This document shows, in pieces, positions 1-5,782 of a stretch of 10,383 bases of DNA. The notes beneath the pieces were generated by a model that was not told the DNA's origin, searched no databases, and saw only the letters and a program-made list of their open reading frames with translations. This DNA comes from JAVVVD01 sp964642795 (GTDB lineage: Bacteria > Bacillota > Clostridia > Christensenellales > CAG-138), in contig CAZXRQ010000060.1 in NCBI GenBank assembly GCA_964642795.1, positions 1-10,383 of the forward strand, written 5' to 3'. Made by a program: the position numbers and the translations under genes. Numbering within the stretch: position 1 is the first letter of the stretch; the number at the start of each line of letters is the position of its first letter.

Positions 1-219
1 GGTGCCGCCGCCGTAGACGTTGACTTTAACGTCATACTTGCTGAGCGTATCGGTAAGGGTCATAGGCGCGCGAACGATCATCTTGAGGGTCTCGTAGCCA
101 AAGTAATCGTCGAGGTCGCGCTTGTTGACCGTGATATTGCCGGCTCCGGGAAGAAGGCGCACACGGGCAACGGACTTTTTACGTCTGCCGGTGCCAAGAT
201 ACTGAGTTAATGCTGCCAT
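1..219 (-). CDS. rpsI: 30S ribosomal protein S9 (C-terminal part outside window)
   Basis: Structural protein of the small ribosomal subunit whose C-terminal tail reaches the P-site tRNA in the known family. Only the first 73 codons are in the window; the gene runs off the left edge. The translation begins MAALTQYLGTGRRKKSVARV, and the GTGRRKKSVARVRL stretch is the characteristic S9 N-terminus. It continues with ITVNKRDLDDYF and with a YETLKMIVRAPM segment, then ends in VNVYGGGT at the edge, where the conserved S9 core is expected. The ATG at 217-219 follows a GGGGAGGAAG ribosome binding site. It lies 16 nt downstream of rplM on the same strand, the usual L13-S9 operon order, so it should be cotranscribed from the rplM promoter and share its leader control. 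Confidence 0.97.
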   Translation of the reverse strand, partial: MAALTQYLGTGRRKKSVARVRLLPGAGNITVNKRDLDDYFGYETLKMIVRAPMTLTDTLSKYDVKVNVYGGGT

Positions 220-235
220 AGTATTCTTCCTCCCC

Positions 236-670
236 TTAATAGTTGAGCGTCAGCGGCTCGGGCTTCTGAGCGGCGTTTTCATGCTCCGGGCCTGCATATA
301 TGCGGACCTTCTTGAGCATCTTGCGGCCCAGCGGGCCCTTGGGCATCATGCGGCGGATCGCCTCATATACCGCAAATTCAGGCTTCTTTGCCATCAGTTC
401 GCGGTAGGTGGTCTCCCTAATGCCTCCGGGATAGCCGGTGTGGTGATAGTATTTCTTATTGTCAAGCTTTTTGCCGGTAAGTACGACCTTGTCGGCATTC
501 ACGATGATAACGTGATCGCCTGTATCGACGTGCGGCGTATATATGGGCTTATTCTTCCCGCGAAGTATAGCGGCAACCTGCGAAGCCAGCCGGCCGAGCA
601 CCAAGCCGTCGGCATCCACAACGTACCACTTACGCTCGAGGGTTTCGCCCTTTGCCATATAGGTTTTCAT
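236..670 (-). CDS. rplM: 50S ribosomal protein L13
   Basis: Large-subunit protein that binds 23S rRNA early in 50S assembly. The 144-residue product has the normal length for bacterial L13. Recognisable blocks are the N-terminal KWYVVDADGLVLGRLAS, the RGKNKPIYTPHVDTGD segment, VIIVNADKVVLTGKK, the KYYHHTGYPGG turn and the GMLP-like region MMPKGPLGRKMLKKVRIYAG. The chosen ATG at 668-670 follows GGGAGG with a 7-nt gap; an internal ATG (residue 5) has no comparable site. It is the first gene of the rplM-rpsI unit. A strong housekeeping promoter and a structured leader lie directly upstream, consistent with growth-rate control and feedback by L13 itself (the latter is known for Bacillota relatives and inferred here). 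Confidence 0.98.
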   Translation of the reverse strand: MKTYMAKGETLERKWYVVDADGLVLGRLASQVAAILRGKNKPIYTPHVDTGDHVIIVNADKVVLTGKKLDNKKYYHHTGYPGGIRETTYRELMAKKPEFAVYEAIRRMMPKGPLGRKMLKKVRIYAGPEHENAAQKPEPLTLNY

Positions 671-772
671 GGCTCATCCTCCCAAATGGTAGTGAATTTA
701 TCGCGTTTTTCGTTATCAAGCGATCGTGAGCCGGGGCTGTGGCCACAAAACACCTATCCTAACGAACACACA
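671..772 (-). promoter_or_regulatory. rplM 5' leader, probable L13 autoregulatory leader
   Basis: About 100 nt separate the predicted transcription start (near 772) from the rplM start codon, much longer than needed for a ribosome binding site. The arms TTCGTTA (760-766) and TAACGAA (709-715), read on the minus strand, can pair over 7 bp and enclose a GC-rich internal region containing the palindrome GTGGCCAC. Low-GC Gram-positive bacteria carry a known L13 leader RNA family before rplM that mediates feedback by the ribosomal protein. Position, size and closing helix fit that family, but I could not run a covariance-model search, so the assignment is an inference. Confidence 0.5.
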
Positions 773-778
773 GCTGCT

Positions 779-807
779 ATTGTAACCAAATTTCCCCGGC
801 ATGTCAA
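779..807 (-). promoter_or_regulatory. Promoter of rplM-rpsI (housekeeping sigma)
   Basis: On the minus strand a perfect -35 TTGACA (802-807) is separated by exactly 17 nt from a -10 TACAAT (779-784). This is close to the vegetative sigma consensus and starts transcription roughly 100 nt before rplM. The promoter sits in the short gap after clpX, so rplM-rpsI need not depend on readthrough from the tig-clpP-clpX operon. Confidence 0.88.
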
Positions 808-811
808 GCAA

Positions 812-841
812 AAATATCGCCAAATACCGCCAAATACCGCC
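812..841 (-). repeat. Three tandem 10-bp repeats upstream of the rplM promoter
   Basis: Read on the minus strand the segment is GGCGGTATTT, GGCGGTATTT and GGCGATATTT, directly consecutive and ending 4 nt before the -35 box. The 10-bp period places the T-rich parts on one DNA face, as in an UP element, although the TATTT tracts are short. It also fills the gap behind the clpX stop codon, where no terminator hairpin is seen. Confidence 0.75.
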
Positions 842-845
842 GCGC

Positions 846-2105
846 TTAGGAAGTTTTGCTTTCCGGCAGCTCCGCGCACGGTGCGCCAAGCTCCAGCACG
901 GGCTGGATCTTTTTGTCTATAACGTCCTTGGTTATGACGCAGCGTCTCACGTCGCTGCGCGAGGGTATGTCGAACATTATGTCCAGCATAACGTCCTCCA
1001 GTATCGCACGAAGCCCGCGCGCGCCGGTCTTGCGCTCAATGGCAAGCCGCGCAACCTCAACAAGCGCGTCGCGCTCAAACTCCAGCTCCACCCCGTCCAT
1101 CTCGAACAGCTTTTTATACTGGCGGGTCATGGCGTTCTTGGGCTTGGTGAGTATGTCTATAAGCGCCGCCTCGTCCAGCTGGTGAAGCGTTACGATTATA
1201 GGTACACGGCCTACAAACTCAGGAATAAGACCGTATTTTAGCAGATCCTCGGGCAATATGCCCTTGAGTATCTCGCCTACGTCCTTTTCGGTTTGGGACT
1301 GTACGTCCGCGCCAAAGCCCATCACCTTTTTGCCGGTGCGCTTTGAAATTATATCCTCTATGCCCGCAAACGCGCCGCCGCATATGAACAGCACGTTGGT
1401 GGTGTCTATCTGTATAAACTCCTGATGCGGGTGCTTGCGTCCGCCCTGGGGCGGTACGCTCGCGACCGTGCCTTCAATTATTTTAAGCAACGCCTGCTGC
1501 ACGCCCTCGCCGCTTACGTCACGGGTGATTGAGGGATTTTCGCTCTTTCTGGCGATCTTGTCTATCTCGTCGATATACACGATGCCCTTTTCGGCGCGCT
1601 CCACATCGTAGTCCGCGGCCTGTATGAGCTTAAGCAGTATGTTTTCCACGTCCTCGCCTACATAGCCCGCCTCGGTAAGCGAGGTGGCGTCCGCCACGGC
1701 AAAGGGTACGTTGAGAACCTTGGCAAGCGTTTCGGCAAGCATAGTCTTGCCGCAGCCCGTAGGCCCCAGCATTACGATATTGCTCTTTTGCAGCTCCACC
1801 TCGTCCTGAGATTTGCCGCAGTTTATGCGCTTGTAGTGATTGTACACCGCAACGGCCAGCGCGCGCTTTGCGTAATCCTGCCCCACGACGTACTGGTCAA
1901 GTATACCGACTATTTCCACAGGCTTGGGTATATCCGACATATCAACGCTGGCGCTGCCAAAGTCCTCGTCGATTATCTCCTGGCAGAGATCAACGCACTC
2001 ATTGCATATGAATACCCCAGGGCCCGCGATTATACGGTTGACCTCACTTTGCGATTTGCCGCAAAATGAGCATTTTACATCGCCCTTGTCATCGTATTTT
2101 GTCAT
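846..2105 (-). CDS. clpX: ATP-dependent Clp protease ATP-binding subunit ClpX
   Basis: AAA+ unfoldase that recognises tagged or specific substrates and threads them into ClpP in the cytoplasm. The 419-residue product has the full family length. An N-terminal zinc-binding domain is shown by C12, C15, C34 and C37. The AAA+ module has Walker A GPTGCGKT (114-121), the pore loop GYVGED (147-152), Walker B IVYIDEID (175-182), the RKH loop (223-225), an arginine-finger region EFVGR (296-300) and sensor 2 GARGLRAIL (362-370 region). A VMGFGAD segment (261-267) occupies the position of the IGF loop that docks on ClpP, with MGF in place of IGF. The start follows GAGGAGG, and that site is formed by the final codons of clpP. 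Third gene of the tig-clpP-clpX unit; no terminator is evident after it. Confidence 0.99.
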   Translation of the reverse strand: MTKYDDKGDVKCSFCGKSQSEVNRIIAGPGVFICNECVDLCQEIIDEDFGSASVDMSDIPKPVEIVGILDQYVVGQDYAKRALAVAVYNHYKRINCGKSQDEVELQKSNIVMLGPTGCGKTMLAETLAKVLNVPFAVADATSLTEAGYVGEDVENILLKLIQAADYDVERAEKGIVYIDEIDKIARKSENPSITRDVSGEGVQQALLKIIEGTVASVPPQGGRKHPHQEFIQIDTTNVLFICGGAFAGIEDIISKRTGKKVMGFGADVQSQTEKDVGEILKGILPEDLLKYGLIPEFVGRVPIIVTLHQLDEAALIDILTKPKNAMTRQYKKLFEMDGVELEFERDALVEVARLAIERKTGARGLRAILEDVMLDIMFDIPSRSDVRRCVITKDVIDKKIQPVLELGAPCAELPESKTS

Positions 2106-2108
2106 CCA

Positions 2109-2693
2109 TTACCTCCTCGGAGGGATTATCTCATCCACTATGCCGTAGTCCTTTGCGGCCTCGGCGTCCATATAGTTGTCGCGCTCGGTGTCCCGCTCTA
2201 TCGTCTTTATCGGCTGCCCGGTACGCTGTGCAAGTATCGTATTTAGCTTTTTCTTGATCTTCAAAAGCTGCTCGGCCTGTATTGTAACGTCCGTTGCCTG
2301 GCCGCGCGCACCGCCGGAGGGCTGGTGTATCATCACCTCGCAGTTGGGCAGCGCTCTGCGCTTGCCTTTGGCTCCCGCTGCAAGCAGAAATGCGCCCATG
2401 CTCGCCGCCATGCCTATACAGATGGTGGATACGTCGCATTTAAGGTACTGCATGGTATCATATATGGCCATGCCCGCAGTGACAGAGCCGCCCGGGCTGT
2501 TGATATACAGGCTGATGTCCTTATCGGGATCGTCCGCCTCTAAAAACAGCAGCTGCGCAACAATAAGGTTGGCCTCGTCATCGTCGATCTCGCCGCCCAG
2601 AAACACTATACGGTCCTTTAGCAGCCGTGAATATATATCGTAAGACCTTTCGCCGCGGTTGGACTGTTCAACCACCATTGGTATGAGGCTCAT
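2109..2693 (-). CDS. clpP: ATP-dependent Clp protease proteolytic subunit ClpP
   Basis: Serine peptidase that forms the double-ring proteolytic chamber used by ClpX and other Clp ATPases. The 194-residue product carries the full catalytic triad: Ser98 in GMAASMG, His123 in MIHQPSGG and Asp172 in TERDNYM. The N-terminal MSLIPMVVEQ start and the SPGGSVTAGMAIYDTMQ block are typical. The frame is open further upstream to 2786, but that would add an arginine-rich, unrelated peptide overlapping the end of tig. The ATG at 2691-2693 is preferred because AGGAGG lies about 7 nt before it and the family starts here. It follows tig by 25 nt and ends 3 nt before clpX, so the genes are almost certainly cotranscribed and translationally linked. 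Confidence 0.99.
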   Translation of the reverse strand: MSLIPMVVEQSNRGERSYDIYSRLLKDRIVFLGGEIDDDEANLIVAQLLFLEADDPDKDISLYINSPGGSVTAGMAIYDTMQYLKCDVSTICIGMAASMGAFLLAAGAKGKRRALPNCEVMIHQPSGGARGQATDVTIQAEQLLKIKKKLNTILAQRTGQPIKTIERDTERDNYMDAEAAKDYGIVDEIIPPRR

Positions 2694-2718
2694 ACTGTTT
2701 CCTCCTGTGCGTGAAAAA

Positions 2719-4113
2719 TTATTCAGCGGGTTCTTCTGTTTTTGCCGTCTTCTTCTTGGCGGCGGGCTTTTCGGGCTTCTCCGCACCGTCCTCCGTATTT
2801 TTCGCCGTCTTCTTGGCCGCAGGCTTCTTGGCCTTGACTTCCTTTGCGGCGTCCGTGACCTTAGCTATGGTCTTTTCCCATACTATTTGGTCTGCGAAAT
2901 ACTCACGGTCGCCAGCGGTTATGTTTTCCTTGAACTTTTCAACATCCTGACCATACTGGGCGGCATATTCGGCTATCTTCTCGTCCACCTCGGCATCCTC
3001 TGCCCTTAAGCCCTCGGCCTTGCAGATCGCCTCCAGCACCAGCTGCGTCTTTACGCGCTCCAGCGCCTCGCCGCTCATATCGGCACGCATAGCCTCCTGC
3101 GTAGAGCCGGTAAACATAAGATAATCGTCAAGGCTCATGCCCTGCATGCTCAGCCGGTAGCTTATATCCTGCAGCATACGGTCTATCTGGCTCTGGACCA
3201 TGGCGTCCGGCACCTCCACGGTGGCATTCTTCACAGCGCCCGCTATAACGGCATTCTCCTTGGCGCGCTGTGCCTGCTTCTCGGCGTTTTCGGCAAGCTC
3301 GCTGCGCTTGTGGTCACGAAGCTCGGCAATGGTATCAAATTCGGAAACATCCTTGGCAAACTCATCGTCCAGCTCGGGCAGCTCCTTGATCTGTATGCCA
3401 TTGAGCTTTATTGCAAACACCGCATCCTTGCCCTTGAGCTCCTCGGAATGGTACTCCTCCGGGAACTTGACGCCGATATCCTTCTCCTCACCTATATTCA
3501 TGCCGATAAGCTGCTCTTCAAAGCCGGGTATGAACGAGCCTGAGCCTATCACCAGATGCTGGCCCTGCGCGGTTCCGCCGTCAAACTTTACGCCGTCCAC
3601 GCTGCCGGAGTAGTCGATGTCCACGGTATCGCCGTTTTCCACCGGGCGCTCGACGTCCACAAAGCGCGCTACATTTTCGCGCTCACGCTGCATGGCTTCG
3701 TCCAGCATTTCATCCGTAACATTATACTCCTGCTTCTCAACTTCTATACCCATGTACTCGCCCAGCGCAACCTCGGGCTTGACGGGGACCTCCAGCGAAA
3801 ACTTGATCGCCATATCCTCGCCGATATCGTCTATCGACGCATCCGGACGTCCCACCGGCTCTATGCCGTGCTCCTTTATGGCCGCCTCGTACAGGTCGGG
3901 GTATATTATATCGAAAGCGTCGTCAAAAAACGCCATCTGGCCATACATATTTTCTATCATTTTGCGCGGGGCATGTCCCTTACGGAACCCCGGCACGCTG
4001 TACCGCTTGCCAAACTTAACATATGCCATCTGCAGAGCTTTTTCGAATTCCTCTGCGCTGACCTCGAACCCAAGCTTTACCTTACTTCCCGTGAGCTTTT
4101 CAATAGTTGCCAT
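2719..4113 (-). CDS. tig: Trigger factor (ribosome-bound chaperone and peptidyl-prolyl isomerase)
   Basis: Chaperone that docks at the ribosomal exit tunnel and shields nascent chains. The product is 464 residues. The N-terminal ribosome-binding domain shows the docking signature GFRKGHAPRKMIE (42-54). An FKBP-type PPIase domain spans about 161-245 (GDTVDIDYSGSVDG, FIPGFEEQLIGM, VKFPEEYHSEELKGK). An alpha-helical C-terminal chaperone domain follows to about residue 420. Residues 421-464 form a low-complexity Lys/Ala/Glu tail with repeated PAAKK-like units, probably disordered. The frame extends upstream to 4227, but ATG 4111-4113 has GGAGG 5 nt before it and yields the family N-terminus MATIEKLTG. 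First gene of the tig-clpP-clpX operon, divergent from cotJ. Confidence 0.98.
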   Translation of the reverse strand: MATIEKLTGSKVKLGFEVSAEEFEKALQMAYVKFGKRYSVPGFRKGHAPRKMIENMYGQMAFFDDAFDIIYPDLYEAAIKEHGIEPVGRPDASIDDIGEDMAIKFSLEVPVKPEVALGEYMGIEVEKQEYNVTDEMLDEAMQRERENVARFVDVERPVENGDTVDIDYSGSVDGVKFDGGTAQGQHLVIGSGSFIPGFEEQLIGMNIGEEKDIGVKFPEEYHSEELKGKDAVFAIKLNGIQIKELPELDDEFAKDVSEFDTIAELRDHKRSELAENAEKQAQRAKENAVIAGAVKNATVEVPDAMVQSQIDRMLQDISYRLSMQGMSLDDYLMFTGSTQEAMRADMSGEALERVKTQLVLEAICKAEGLRAEDAEVDEKIAEYAAQYGQDVEKFKENITAGDREYFADQIVWEKTIAKVTDAAKEVKAKKPAAKKTAKNTEDGAEKPEKPAAKKKTAKTEEPAE

Positions 4114-4164
4114 ATAAACCTCCGCAATCTTAAACAGGCCATATGCACACATGGCCGTCAGTAT

Positions 4165-4193
4165 AGAGTAGCACAAAAGCACCGCCATTGCAA
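4165..4193 (-). promoter_or_regulatory. Probable promoter of tig-clpP-clpX
   Basis: On the minus strand TTGCAA (4188-4193) lies 17 nt before TACTCT (4165-4170), about 50 nt ahead of the tig start codon. The -35 matches the vegetative consensus at four positions and the -10 moderately. A second AT-rich hexamer, TATACT, lies just downstream but has no -35 at proper spacing. I see neither a CIRCE element nor a CtsR-type heptad repeat here, so heat-shock control of this operon is not supported. Confidence 0.45.
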
Positions 4194-4268
4194 CGCGAAA
4201 CTTAAAAAATGTAACGCTGCCGGTCAATTATGAATACTATATCACAAACCCATTGAGGAGGAATGGCT

Positions 4269-4481
4269 ATGTATACTATAAAAACGGCCGCATATTGCGA
4301 CCTAGCGGATACGCTGGTGCCCGCCGGCGAAGCCTCGGCAGGTCTTTGTGCGGAAACGTCGCAGGCAGGAGCCGAGCTTGCACGCATACAGTTTCCCGAG
4401 CAGGAATACCTTTACACATTTTGCCCCGACCGGGCGCTGATGTGCGGCACAGTATTTCCAGAGCTCGTGAACGCAGGCTGA
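4269..4481 (+). CDS. cotJA: Spore coat-associated protein CotJA
   Basis: Small component of the inner spore coat, needed in Bacillus for assembly of CotJC into the coat. The 70-residue product ends in the family pattern: RIQFPEQEYLYTFCPDRAL, then CGTVFPEL, matching the conserved P-x-Q-x-Y and G-T-x-F-P-E-L elements. An ATG at 4263 lies only one base after the GAGGAGG site; the in-frame ATG at 4269 has a 7-nt spacing and is the likelier start, a difference of two residues. It is first in cotJA-cotJB-cotJC, 13 nt ahead of cotJB, and its stop codon touches the cotJB ribosome binding site. In Bacillus this operon is made in the mother cell under sigma-E; I infer similar timing but cannot show it. 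Confidence 0.9.
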   Translation: MYTIKTAAYCDLADTLVPAGEASAGLCAETSQAGAELARIQFPEQEYLYTFCPDRALMCGTVFPELVNAG

Positions 4482-4494
4482 AGGAGGTATAGCT

Positions 4495-4740
4495 ATGGCG
4501 ACCGCTCAAAACGAACTGCTTACACGGATAAGCGAATACCAATTCGTCTGCGTAGATCTTAACCTCTACCTGGACACCAACCCGCTGGACGACAAGGCGC
4601 GCGCGGATTACCTGTACTACTCACAGATGCTGTGCGATCTGCTGAAGCAGTATGAGGAGCTGTACGGGCCGCTGCAAAACTTTGGCCACGCGCCCACGGC
4701 TACCGGCTGCTATGTGTGCAGCGAATGGCCCTGGCAATAA
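4495..4740 (+). CDS. cotJB: Spore coat protein CotJB
   Basis: Small inner spore coat protein, partner of CotJA and CotJC. The 81-residue product carries the family core VDLNLYLDTNPLDDKA (residues about 20-35), then a Tyr/Leu-rich helix with LLKQYEELYGPL, and ends in EWPWQ, close to the usual Pro-Trp-rich C-terminus of the family. AAGGAGG at 4481-4487 lies 7 nt before the ATG. It sits between cotJA and cotJC with gaps of 13 and 19 nt. Two cysteines near the C-terminus (GCYVC) could crosslink in the coat, but that is speculation. Confidence 0.92.
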   Translation: MATAQNELLTRISEYQFVCVDLNLYLDTNPLDDKARADYLYYSQMLCDLLKQYEELYGPLQNFGHAPTATGCYVCSEWPWQ

Positions 4741-4759
4741 CGGGCGAAAGGAGCATAAT

Positions 4760-5314
4760 ATGTGGATATATCTTAAAAAACTCGAATACCCTGTGAATAT
4801 CACCCGACCCAATCCCCGCATGGCCAAGCTGCTCATGGCACAGTACGGCGGCCCCGACTCCGAGCTGGGAGCAGGCCTGCGCTACCTTACTCAGCGTTTC
4901 ACCATGCCGGATGACCGCTGTAGAGCGACGCTGAACGATATAGGCACCGAGGAGCTTGCCCACTGGGAGATGCTCGGCACCATGATTCACCAGTGCCTGC
5001 GCAACGCCTCGCTCAAGGAGCTGGAGGCTGCCGGTATGCTGGGCTACTACACCATGCACGACCACGGCGTCTATCCCGCCGACCCCAACGGCGTACCCTT
5101 TACCGCAACGTATGTGCAGTGTACAGGCGATCCTGTCGCAGATCTGGTGGAGGATATGGCAGCAGAGCAAAAGGCCCGCGCTACCTATGAACACCTGATA
5201 TCCGTATGCAGCGACGAGCAGATCATCGCCCCGCTGCGCTTCCTGCGGGAGCGTGAGATAGTGCATTTCCAACGCTTTGGCGAATGCCTGAACATTGTGC
5301 AGAGCATGACCTGA
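4760..5314 (+). CDS. cotJC: Spore coat protein CotJC, manganese catalase family
   Basis: Ferritin-like four-helix protein of the dimanganese catalase family, deposited in the inner spore coat. The 184-residue product keeps the expected metal ligands: Glu35 in PDSELGAG, Glu65 and His68 in EELAHWEM, Glu136 in MAAEQKAR, and His169 in REREIVHF, with Glu166 three residues earlier. This suggests a competent dimetal site able to disproportionate hydrogen peroxide. The N-terminus MWIYLKKLEYPV and the block GVPFTATYVQCTGDPVADL match the CotJC subgroup rather than vegetative Mn catalases, which are longer. AAAGGAG precedes the ATG by 6 nt; the frame is open upstream inside cotJB, but that extension is not CotJC-like. 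Last gene of the operon, followed by a strong hairpin. Confidence 0.97.
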   Translation: MWIYLKKLEYPVNITRPNPRMAKLLMAQYGGPDSELGAGLRYLTQRFTMPDDRCRATLNDIGTEELAHWEMLGTMIHQCLRNASLKELEAAGMLGYYTMHDHGVYPADPNGVPFTATYVQCTGDPVADLVEDMAAEQKARATYEHLISVCSDEQIIAPLRFLREREIVHFQRFGECLNIVQSMT

Positions 5315-5336
5315 TAATAATACGGCAAGCATCGAC

Positions 5337-5362
5337 GCGCCCGTGCCAATCGGCACGGGCGC
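5337..5362 (+). terminator. Strong hairpin after cotJC, probable operon terminator
   Basis: GCGCCCGTGCC (5337-5347) and GGCACGGGCGC (5352-5362) form a perfect 11-bp GC-rich stem with a 4-nt loop, 22 nt after the cotJC stop codon. There is no clear T-tract on either side, so it is either an atypical intrinsic terminator or an mRNA 3'-end stabiliser. Confidence 0.55.
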
Positions 5363-5684
5363 ACCAAGGTTGTCTGCATATTTGCGATTAAGGAACCGCA
5401 CTCGAAGGTGCCGCTCCAATCGTTCGATGCTGTTCCCGTCTGTATCACACAGTTATACGCCATATTTGCACAGGCCGCTTCACCAAATAGCAGCTGTAAA
5501 AAAAGCGCTGTTCTCCGTTTGCGGCAGAAACGCGGCAAGTAAAAAACCGAACGTGCCTCACATGGCAAAAGCAGCACATTGCAGCCGTTTTTTACGCACA
5601 CGGCTGAAGCGTTTCAACAAACCCAACGCTTCTCCACCGTGCTGCCGAATGGATCGCACCGCAAAGTGCAACGCCGCACTATAC
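5363..5684. other. Intergenic region without a convincing gene
   Basis: About 320 nt between the convergent cotJ and lon-NTPase-M20 units. Open frames exist on both strands, but they have no ribosome binding site, no family resemblance, and one runs antisense into cotJC. Two inverted repeats are present: GTAAAAAAC (5539-5547) with GTTTTTTAC (5587-5595), and GAAGCGTT (5606-5613) with AACGCTTC (5625-5632). They may be part of a transcript 3' region or a decayed element; I assign no function. Confidence 0.6.
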
Positions 5685-5709
5685 AAAAAAGCGGCCGTTA
5701 AGCCGCTTT
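5685..5709 (-). terminator. Rho-independent terminator of the lon-NTPase-M20 operon
   Basis: Read on the minus strand, AAAGCGGC and GCCGCTTT form an 8-bp stem with a 6-nt loop, ending in a run of six T residues (complement of 5685-5690). It lies about 74 nt downstream of the M20 gene stop codon and is oriented correctly for that operon. Confidence 0.88.
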
Positions 5710-5782
5710 GATGCTTACATCCTTATCACATCCACGCGTCAAGCACCGGCACTGTGGTGTTGTGAAAAACAACTACACTAAT

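Noticed and set aside
2694..2786. Upstream extension of ClpP
   Set aside because: The extra arginine-rich residues overlap the tig 3' end in another frame, while the downstream ATG has a strong ribosome binding site and the family N-terminus.
3556..4233. Long open frame on the plus strand opposite tig
   Set aside because: It is fully antisense to a clear tig gene, has no ribosome binding site or family resemblance, and arises from GC-biased codon use. The same applies to plus-strand frames at 6503-7243 and 9278-10024.
4212..4240. Sigma-E type promoter for cotJA
   Set aside because: AATACTAT (4233-4240) resembles the sigma-E -10 element at six of eight positions, but no convincing -35 element lies at the proper distance. 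The expected promoter is probably here but cannot be placed.
4700..5419. Minus-strand frame antisense to cotJC
   Set aside because: It overlaps the well-supported cotJB/cotJC genes and the hairpin after them, with no recognisable domain.
5343..5711. 122-codon frame in the gap after cotJC
   Set aside because: It begins inside the hairpin, ends inside the opposing terminator, lacks a ribosome binding site and has a composition unlike the neighbouring proteins.
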